Source: JBDSLU01 sp039916225
Lineage (GTDB): Bacteria; Acidobacteriota; Vicinamibacteria; Vicinamibacterales; Vicinamibacteraceae
Length of the DNA stretch: 10,705 bases
Direction: 5' to 3'
Assembly: GCA_039916225.1 (NCBI GenBank)
Contig: JBDSLU010000143.1
Location: forward strand, 1 to 10,705
Numbering within the stretch: the first letter of the stretch is position 1; each line of letters begins with the position of its first letter. Shown here piece by piece: positions 1 through 6,147 of the stretch. The notes beneath the pieces were generated by a model. It did no database searches. It was given only the letters and a program-made list of their open reading frames with translations, and was not told the origin of the DNA. A program made the translations under genes and the position numbers.

Positions 1-297
1 GGTCACGATCGAGTAGTGGTTCGGAAACGTCTTGCTCGGGAATCCGGGGATGAGCCCCTCGGCGCGCACACCGGTGTCGATCAGCCGGCGTATGGCCGGC
101 AACGTCGCCTGGGTGTGGTAGTCCCACCGCCAGCCGTCGAGCGACAGCAGGATCACCGTCGGCGGGCCCGGTGGCCCGGCCGGCCGCGCCGGCGGCGCGG
201 TTCGGCACGCCGCGAGCCAGCCGAGCGCGATGAGAACCGGGATGGCCAGCAGCCGCGTCCGGCGGCCGGTCATCGTCCCGCTGGCCCGACGCGGCAT
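1..297 (-). CDS. Nucleotide pyrophosphatase/phosphodiesterase-family lipoprotein (N-terminal part, cut by window edge)
   Basis: The first 99 codons of a gene that runs off the left edge. The N-terminus has basic residues, a hydrophobic stretch and the lipobox LAAC with Cys31, so it should be a lipid-anchored exported protein. After a Pro-rich linker comes VILLSLDGWRWDY (residues 48-60), whose Asp54 is the first metal ligand of the alkaline-phosphatase superfamily. GFPSKTFPNHYSIVT (residues 85-99) follows, and its Thr90 is the expected nucleophile of the type I phosphodiesterase/NPP family, which hydrolyses phosphodiester and pyrophosphate bonds of nucleotides. The ATG shares its A with the TGA of the dehydrogenase gene upstream (TGATG), so translation is probably coupled. 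An ATG at 273-271, eight codons in with a GGGA just upstream, is an alternative start. The remaining metal ligands and the C-terminus lie outside the window, so substrate class is not determined. Confidence 0.85.
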   Translation of the reverse strand, partial: MPRRASGTMTGRRTRLLAIPVLIALGWLAACRTAPPARPAGPPGPPTVILLSLDGWRWDYHTQATLPAIRRLIDTGVRAEGLIPGFPSKTFPNHYSIVT

Positions 298-2195
298 CAG
301 CGCGGCGGCGCCGGCGGGGTGGGCACCGCCGGAGGCGGGGGCGTGGATGCCGGCGTCGTTGATGTCGGCGCGGTCCCTGGTGGCGGCGTCGGCGGTGTCC
401 ACGGTCCCTTGGCGCGACGATCGGCGACCTCGGCGACGCTGACGCCCTGTTCGAGGTTGCCGAAGTTCTGCCGGATGTAGGTCAGGATCTGCGAGATCTG
501 AGCGTCGCTCAGGAACCCGTTCGCCGGCATGACGTCGTTGTAACCCTTGCCGTCGACCTGGATCTCGCCGGACAGCCCGAACAGCACCACTGAGATCAGC
601 CGCTGCTTGTTGCCCGGGACCCAGCTCCGAGCGCTCAGCGGCGGAAAGCGCGCGCCGTCGCCCTTGCCGTCGCCCTGATGGCAGGCGCCGCAGTAGGTCT
701 GATACAGCCGTCCGCCCGCCGCGTAGACCTCGCCGCCGAGGACATCCTTCTGCTCGTCCGGCTGCCGGATGTGCATCTGCGTCGCCTTGCGCGTCGCCAT
801 CGCCGCCAGCTGCTTCGTTCCGAACCCGTCGCGCTTGCCGCGATAGGTCACCTTCCAGATTCGGCCCTTGACGCTCTCACTGACGTAGAGCGACCCGTCG
901 GGACCCTCGGCCAGGCCCATCGGGCGGCCGGCGGCGTCGCCGGTGTTTGGAATCGCATCGATGCCGGAGAAGCCGTCGGCGAACACTTCCCATTCGCCCG
1001 CGGCCTTGCCGTCGCGCATCGGCACGAAGGCGACGATGTAGCCGCCCTGCGAATAAGGCATGCGGATCGTCGAGCCGTGGAAGGCGATGAAGGCGCCATG
1101 GCGGTAGCGCTCGGGGAACTGCGTGCCCTGATAGAAGAGCAGATCGTTCGGCGCGAAGTGGCCGGGGAAGCCGACGATCGGCGGCGTCAGCTTGGCGCCG
1201 TCGCCTTCCTTCTTGCCGTCGCCGCCGTACTCCGGGTTGAGCAGCTTCTTCCCCTGCATCCAGTCGAAGTAGTAGTACGGCCAGCCGCCGTCGAAGCCGT
1301 CGGTGACCCGGAAGAATTCCTCGGACGGCAGGATCGCGCTCTGCCAGCGCGAGTAATACTGCGGCCACGAGCGATAGAGATCGTCGCGGCCGTGCTGCAC
1401 GGCGTAGAGTTCGTGCGCTTCGGGATTCCAGGTCATCGCCACCAGGCTGCGGACGCCGGTCGCGTAGCGGCGGCCGTCCTTCTCGGTCTGATCGAGCTTG
1501 CGGGCGTCGAACTGCCAGACGCCGCTGTGCCATTCCAGCTGGCCGCAGGGCATGGCGCCCGGGGCCCCGGGCTGGCGGTTGCGATCCTGGCAGGCGTCGC
1601 CGGGCGCGCCGAAGGGCACGTAGAGATGCCCCTTGTCGTCGAAGGTGATCGGCTTGGCGATGTGCTCGTACGACCGCACCTGCTGCCGGTAGCCGTGCTT
1701 CAGCACGAGTTCGACCGGTGCCGTCGGCACGAGCTGACCGGGCGTCAGCTTCTGCCGGTACACCTCGCCGGCGGTGGTGAAGTAGATCTGGCCCTCGTAG
1801 ATCCGCATCCCCGTGCCGTAGTCGCCGACGTCCTCGTAGGCGCCGAAGTACTCGACGTCGTCGGCGCGTCCGTCCCCGGTGGTGTCGCGGAGCGCGACGA
1901 CGCCCTTGAACCCGGCCGGGGGCTGGCCCTGGACCTGCCCGCGGAGCTTCACGTAGACGATGCCGTCACTGGTCACTGCCAGGTGGCGGGCGCGGCCGAC
2001 ACCGTCGTGGAAGACGGTCGACTCGAATCCGCCCGGCAGGGCCAGGCGATCGTTGGTCGGGGCTGTCGTGGCCTGGGCCGCAGGCGAGGTCGTGCTCTGG
2101 GTCGCTGGCGGCATCGTGGGCTGCGTCGCGGGCGGTGCGGCCGGCCGGCAGCTGGCGGCGAGGACGACGAGTGCAAGGGGGAACAGGCGTCGCAT
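297..2195 (-). CDS. PQQ-type sugar/L-sorbosone dehydrogenase-like beta-propeller fused to cytochrome c, lipoprotein
   Basis: A 632-residue exported oxidoreductase. The signal peptide ends in the lipobox LAASC (Cys16), followed by a Thr/Pro/Ala-rich linker to about residue 47. Residues about 50-460 resemble the soluble glucose/sorbosone dehydrogenase beta-propeller: repeated blade-like stretches, GWPYYYFDW, and GRPMG (423-427) followed by LAEGPDGSLYVSES. Residues about 485-590 form a class I cytochrome c domain with the haem-binding CGACH (502-506) and the likely axial Met556 in DVMPANGF. The protein ends in a Pro/Thr-rich tail of about 30 residues. It would oxidise a sugar or other polyol and pass electrons through its own haem to the respiratory chain at the outer face of a membrane. 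It leads a two-gene operon with the phosphodiesterase lipoprotein. No clear Shine-Dalgarno precedes the ATG; AGAAG lies about ten bases upstream. The family is clear, but substrate and PQQ use are inferred. Confidence 0.88.
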   Translation of the reverse strand: MRRLFPLALVVLAASCRPAAPPATQPTMPPATQSTTSPAAQATTAPTNDRLALPGGFESTVFHDGVGRARHLAVTSDGIVYVKLRGQVQGQPPAGFKGVVALRDTTGDGRADDVEYFGAYEDVGDYGTGMRIYEGQIYFTTAGEVYRQKLTPGQLVPTAPVELVLKHGYRQQVRSYEHIAKPITFDDKGHLYVPFGAPGDACQDRNRQPGAPGAMPCGQLEWHSGVWQFDARKLDQTEKDGRRYATGVRSLVAMTWNPEAHELYAVQHGRDDLYRSWPQYYSRWQSAILPSEEFFRVTDGFDGGWPYYYFDWMQGKKLLNPEYGGDGKKEGDGAKLTPPIVGFPGHFAPNDLLFYQGTQFPERYRHGAFIAFHGSTIRMPYSQGGYIVAFVPMRDGKAAGEWEVFADGFSGIDAIPNTGDAAGRPMGLAEGPDGSLYVSESVKGRIWKVTYRGKRDGFGTKQLAAMATRKATQMHIRQPDEQKDVLGGEVYAAGGRLYQTYCGACHQGDGKGDGARFPPLSARSWVPGNKQRLISVVLFGLSGEIQVDGKGYNDVMPANGFLSDAQISQILTYIRQNFGNLEQGVSVAEVADRRAKGPWTPPTPPPGTAPTSTTPASTPPPPAVPTPPAPPR

Positions 2196-2372
2196 GTCGT
2201 GGTGACTTCTATACGAACGCCACCCAGGTGTCGAGGACTTGACCGCAGGCCGCGGAACGGCCGCGGGATCGCGTGCCAGCGCGAGCCGCGGCGTTCAGGT
2301 AAGCTGCCACGCAACTCGCCACTGCTGACGCCGGATCACGACCTGCCGACACCATTCCGTTTGGAGCCCAGG
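2196..2372. promoter_or_regulatory. Divergent intergenic region between dehydrogenase and DUF885 genes
   Basis: This 177-base gap must hold the promoters of both divergent genes. I see no convincing consensus pair for the plus-strand gene. On the minus strand, TATAGA (2213-2208) preceded 15 bases upstream by TCGACA (2234-2229) is a weak sigma-70-like match. It would leave a leader of only a few bases, so I do not rely on it. The gap holds one GC-rich repeated palindrome (listed separately) and no ORF that looks real. Confidence 0.4.
2248..2266. repeat. Tandem GGCCGCGG octamers / CCGCGG inverted repeat
   Basis: GGCCGCGG occurs twice (2248-2255 and 2259-2266), separated by AAC. Because CCGCGG is self-complementary, the two copies can also pair as a 6-bp stem with loop AACGG. 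It sits mid-way between two divergent genes, where an operator or a stem in the leader would lie, but a GC-rich genome produces such matches often. Confidence 0.4.
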
Positions 2373-4187
2373 ATGCGTCATCTTCTCGCCGCCCTGCTGG
2401 TCACCCCGCTGCTCGTCGGTGGTGTTTCGCCCCTCGCCCAGGTGGCTGCCCCGGTCACACCCGTCGCAGCGGCCGGTGCCGAGGGCCGAGCGCTGAAAGC
2501 CCTCTTCCACGAGAGCGACGAGGCCTTTCTGACGCGCAATCCCCTCGACGCTCTGTATCGGGGCGACCCGCGACATGCCGACCGGCTGGGCGACTTCCTG
2601 TCGGACGCCTACCTGGCCGCTGAGCGCGCCGCCGCCGAGAGCGATCTCCGTCGGCTGGCGGCCATCGATCGGGCCAGGCTCATCCCCGTCGACCGGATCG
2701 CCTACGACGTATTCAAAAACCAGGCCGCGATTGCGCTCCGCGGCCGGTCGCCGGAGATCATCGCGGCGACCGTGGTGCGGCCGATCGATCACTTCTACAC
2801 CCTCCCGGTCTTCTATCCCGACATCGCGTCGGGCCAGAGCGTCGCCCCCTTCCGTACGCTCGTCGACTACGAGAACAACCTGAAGCGCCATCGCGAGTAC
2901 GCCATCTACCTGGACGCCGCCATCGTGCGCTTTCGCGAGGGCATGAGATCCGGCGTGGTCCAGCCGACGCTCGTGGTTCGTAACACCATTGGGCAGTTCG
3001 ACGGCGTCATCGCCCAAGGCGTCGAGGGCTCGACGTTCTACGGCCCGGTGAAGGCGTTCCCGAAGGGAATATCGCCGGCCGACCAGAAACGATTGAAGGC
3101 CACGTATGCCGCAATCATTCGCGACGTCCTCCTGCCGGCCGAGACCCGCGTGCGCGATTTCCTGGCCAAGGAGTACCTGCCAGTGGCCCGAGAGAGCGTC
3201 GGGCTATCGGCCATGCCTGGCGGGGCGAAGCTCTACGCCTATCTGATCGAGAGCCACACCACCCTGCCGCTCGCGGCCGAGGACATCCACACGCTCGGTC
3301 TGTCCGAGGTCGCGCGGATTCTCGGTGAGATGGACGCCCAGAAGCGGGCCGTCGGCTTCGCCGGCACGTTGCCCGAGTTTTTCCCCACCCTGCGCACCGA
3401 CAAGCGGTTCCAGCCGACATCGTCCGCGCAGCTTCGCGATGGCTACCTGGCCATCGACAAGCGCGTGCGCGCCCGCATCGGCGAGCAGTTCTCGCTTCTT
3501 CCGAAGACGCCGCTTGACATCCGACCGACGCCGGCCTACATGGAGAAGAGCGCCGCAGGTGGGGACTACGTGCCTGGTACGCCCGACGGAGCGCGCCACG
3601 GGGTATTCCACTACAACACCTACGACCTCGCCTCCCGCTACACGTGGGGCATGGAAACGCTGTTCCTGCACGAAGGAAGCCCCGGCCACCATTTCCAGTT
3701 CAGCATCGCTCAGGAGAACGCGGCCCTGCCGGCGTTCATGCGGTTCGGCGGCAACACGGCGTTCATCGAAGGCTGGGCGCTGTACGCGGAGAGCCTCTGG
3801 AAGGAACTGGCAGTGGGCGTCGATCCCTACCAGCGTATGGGAGGGCTCAGCGACGAGATGCTCAGAGCCATGCGGCTCGTGGTCGACACCGGCATCCACG
3901 CCAAGGGGTGGACCCGTGAGCAGGGCATCGACTACATGCTGGCCAATTCCCCGATGAGTCGAACGGACGTGACCATCGAGGTCGAGCGCTACATCGCCAC
4001 TCCAGGCCAGGCGCTGGCCTACAAGATCGGGCAGTTGACGATCGCGCGACTGAAAGCCAAGGCGCAAACGCAGCTCGGGGCCCGGTTCGATCCGCGCGCG
4101 TTCCATACGCAGGTGCTCGACACCGGGTCGCTGCCGATGCCGGTGCTCGAGCAGAAGATCGACGAGTGGATCACCGCCGCGCGCTAA
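2373..4187 (+). CDS. Exported DUF885-family metallohydrolase (putative peptidase)
   Basis: A 604-residue protein of the DUF885 family. The start is chosen at ATG 2373 because GGAG (2363-2366) lies six bases upstream and the first 25 residues form a signal peptide (MRHLLAALLVTPLLVGG, then small residues). An open frame far upstream in the same phase is only a shadow of the opposite-strand dehydrogenase. The family signature HEGSPGHH is at residues 433-440, and FIEGWALYAE with Glu466 follows about 26 residues later. Together they give a zinc-metallopeptidase-like set of His/Glu ligands. The C-terminal stretch with MSRTDVTIEVERYIATPGQALAYKIG is also typical of the family, and the length matches full-length members. 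The protein probably acts in the periplasm or outside the cell on peptides. No substrate can be read from the sequence, and many members are uncharacterised. It diverges from the dehydrogenase gene and precedes the caspase cluster by 67 bases, without an obvious functional link. Confidence 0.88.
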   Translation: MRHLLAALLVTPLLVGGVSPLAQVAAPVTPVAAAGAEGRALKALFHESDEAFLTRNPLDALYRGDPRHADRLGDFLSDAYLAAERAAAESDLRRLAAIDRARLIPVDRIAYDVFKNQAAIALRGRSPEIIAATVVRPIDHFYTLPVFYPDIASGQSVAPFRTLVDYENNLKRHREYAIYLDAAIVRFREGMRSGVVQPTLVVRNTIGQFDGVIAQGVEGSTFYGPVKAFPKGISPADQKRLKATYAAIIRDVLLPAETRVRDFLAKEYLPVARESVGLSAMPGGAKLYAYLIESHTTLPLAAEDIHTLGLSEVARILGEMDAQKRAVGFAGTLPEFFPTLRTDKRFQPTSSAQLRDGYLAIDKRVRARIGEQFSLLPKTPLDIRPTPAYMEKSAAGGDYVPGTPDGARHGVFHYNTYDLASRYTWGMETLFLHEGSPGHHFQFSIAQENAALPAFMRFGGNTAFIEGWALYAESLWKELAVGVDPYQRMGGLSDEMLRAMRLVVDTGIHAKGWTREQGIDYMLANSPMSRTDVTIEVERYIATPGQALAYKIGQLTIARLKAKAQTQLGARFDPRAFHTQVLDTGSLPMPVLEQKIDEWITAAR

Positions 4188-4254
4188 GTACGGCTGGCCG
4201 CTTGAGCCTTCGAAAGGCCGGGCCAACGTCTGCGGCGCCTCGCCGCGCATTATC
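4188..4254 (+). promoter_or_regulatory. Structured 67-base gap upstream of the first caspase gene
   Basis: Two perfect short hairpins lie here. GCCTT-CGA-AAGGC (4206-4218) is enclosed by TGGCC/GGCCA (4195-4199 with 4221-4225). GCGGCG-CCT-CGCCGC (4232-4246) ends eight bases before the ATG at 4255. Neither is followed by a T-run, so they are poor intrinsic terminators. The second occupies the position where a Shine-Dalgarno would be expected, and no SD is present. The stretch may attenuate read-through from the DUF885 gene or limit translation of the caspase gene. No clear promoter was recognised. Confidence 0.4.
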
Positions 4255-6147
4255 ATGCCGGTGGTGGCGAACCGCGTGTTTGCGCTCCTCGTGGGGGTCA
4301 ACGACTACGGCCCGGACATCGAGTCGCTCGATGGCTGCCTCAACGACGTCGACCTGTTGCACGACTACCTGCGCCGCCAGGTCGACCCGGCCGCTCTCGC
4401 CGTCGAGGTCTTGAAGAACGGCGATGCCACCCGGGCCAGCGTCATCGCCAGCTTCCGGTCGCACCTCGGTCAGGCTCGCGCCGGTGACGTCGCGCTCTTC
4501 CAGTTCTGCGGCCACGGGGCCCACTGGGCCTCGAACGCGGCCTTCCGCGAATCTTTTCCGGACGGCCTGGACGAGGGGCTGGTGTGCTCGGACAGCCGTC
4601 GCCCGGGCGGGTTCGACCTGGCCGACAAGGAGTTGGCCATCCTGATCGCGGAGGTGGCCAGGAACGACGCCCACACGGTGGTGCTGTTCGACTGTTGCCA
4701 CTCGGGCTCCGGCACCCGCGCGGTCGAAGCTGTTCGGGGCCTCACGCCACGCCTGACGACCGCGGTCACGACCGAGCGCCCGCTCGAGAGCTACGTGGAC
4801 GGCCACTACGCTCGGCTCCGCGACACCGGACAGCCGCTGTTCGTGCCGACCGCCCGGCACATTCTGCTGGCCGCCTGCGAACGCGGGCAACTGGCGCAGG
4901 AAGCGACCGGGCACGGCCTGTTCACCCGCACGCTGGTCGACGTCCTCGAGTCGTCGGGCGGGGTGATCAGCTACGCCGATCTGTTCGTCCGCTGCCGCGC
5001 CGCGGTCCGATCGCGCGCCTTCGACCAGGATCCGCAGTTCGAGGCCTTCGACCGGTTCGACGCCGGTGCCGGGTTCCTCGGTCGGTCCCTGACGGGAGCC
5101 GGGCGCGGCCGGTATCTGGCCTACTGCGATCAGGGCGCCTGGACGGTGGAATGCGGCGCTCTTGCCGGCGTGCCCGACCAGCCGGAGGCCGCCGTCTCCC
5201 TGGTGCTGTATCCGGAACACGATCCGTCGACCGCCGCTGGCACCGCCCGCGCCGTCCAGGTCGGGCCGCGGACGAGCGAAATCGAGCTCGACTTCGACAG
5301 CAGCGAATCGGCGCGCTACGTCGCCGAGGTCACCAGCTTGCCGGCGGCGCCGATGCCCATCGCGTTCGCCGGGGACGACGCGACGCGTGCGGTGCTGCAG
5401 GCCGCCCTCGGGCAACGCGGTGTCCACGTCAGTGTGATCGCCGGCCCCGAGGGGGCGCGCTACGCTCTGACCGCCCGCGACGGACGCCTGGTGCTGACGG
5501 CCGCGGGGCGGGAGCAGGCGATCGGGTTCGCCAGGCTCGCCGGCGGCGACGCCCTCGCCGCGGCCGCGGCCGCGTTGGCGCCGGCCGTGCGGCAGGTGTT
5601 GCAGTGGGAGCGCTGCCTCGCGCTGCAGAACCGCCGGACGGCGATGGACCGAACGAAAGTGGACATCGTCTTCGTCGAGCGTCTCGCCGACGGCTCCGAG
5701 CGCACCCACGAGGGGACCGACACCACCCTGACCTTCGCCCAGGACGCCGGTCGATGGCGGAGAATCCGGGGCCGCCTGCGGGTGCGCAATCGGACCGGGC
5801 AGCCGCTCTTCGTGGTGCTGATCTACTTCACGGACGCCTATGGCATCTACATTTTGCCCAACGATGGAATCGTGCCCGTCGACACCTGGCTGACGGTGTG
5901 GGGCGACGGGCCGACCGACGACTTCTACCTCGAGGACGGCGTCGACCAGTCGGTCGAGCCCTTCACGCTGGTCATCGCCACCGAGAAAGTCGACGACTTC
6001 ATGCTGGCGCAGCCGTCGCTGACGCTGGGGGAGGAGTACGGCGATACGAGGATGACCGAGAGCCTCGATCCGCCCCGCAAGGTGGTCCACACCAACGAGT
6101 GGTTCACCGAGCACATCAAGGTCCGCGTGGTACGACGACATGAGTGA
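4255..6147 (+). CDS. Caspase-family (C14-like, metacaspase-type) cysteine peptidase with beta-rich C-terminal extension
   Basis: A 630-residue protein without signal peptide or membrane helix, so probably cytoplasmic. The caspase-fold peptidase spans about residues 5-275. Strand one is RVFALLVGVNDY, the catalytic His87 lies in FCGHGAH, and the catalytic Cys148 lies in LFDCCHSGSGTR. Asp146, two before the Cys, is the residue that in metacaspases gives preference for Arg/Lys at P1. Residues about 285-460 match nothing I recognise. Residues about 464-630 look like an all-beta domain (alternating hydrophobic strands, LRVRNRTGQPLFVVLIYF, YGIYILPNDG), reminiscent of the beta-sandwich appended to other bacterial caspase-family proteins. 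No Shine-Dalgarno precedes the ATG; GTG codons at 4261 and 4264 are possible alternative starts. Its stop overlaps the start of the caspase-STAND gene by 8 bases, so the two are almost certainly co-translated. The likely role is an executioner or partner protease of that sensor; its targets are unknown. Confidence 0.9.
   Translation: MPVVANRVFALLVGVNDYGPDIESLDGCLNDVDLLHDYLRRQVDPAALAVEVLKNGDATRASVIASFRSHLGQARAGDVALFQFCGHGAHWASNAAFRESFPDGLDEGLVCSDSRRPGGFDLADKELAILIAEVARNDAHTVVLFDCCHSGSGTRAVEAVRGLTPRLTTAVTTERPLESYVDGHYARLRDTGQPLFVPTARHILLAACERGQLAQEATGHGLFTRTLVDVLESSGGVISYADLFVRCRAAVRSRAFDQDPQFEAFDRFDAGAGFLGRSLTGAGRGRYLAYCDQGAWTVECGALAGVPDQPEAAVSLVLYPEHDPSTAAGTARAVQVGPRTSEIELDFDSSESARYVAEVTSLPAAPMPIAFAGDDATRAVLQAALGQRGVHVSVIAGPEGARYALTARDGRLVLTAAGREQAIGFARLAGGDALAAAAAALAPAVRQVLQWERCLALQNRRTAMDRTKVDIVFVERLADGSERTHEGTDTTLTFAQDAGRWRRIRGRLRVRNRTGQPLFVVLIYFTDAYGIYILPNDGIVPVDTWLTVWGDGPTDDFYLEDGVDQSVEPFTLVIATEKVDDFMLAQPSLTLGEEYGDTRMTESLDPPRKVVHTNEWFTEHIKVRVVRRHE

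Noticed and set aside
2208..2234. Possible minus-strand promoter (TCGACA, 15 bases, TATAGA) before the dehydrogenase gene
   Set aside because: Spacing is short, the -35 match is partial, and it would leave an almost leaderless transcript. Such matches occur by chance.
678..2372. Long open frame on the plus strand running continuously into the DUF885 gene, as if it encoded an N-terminal extension of about 565 residues
   Set aside because: It is antisense to the well-supported dehydrogenase-cytochrome gene, has no domain-like sequence, and the DUF885 gene has its own SD, ATG and signal peptide at 2373.
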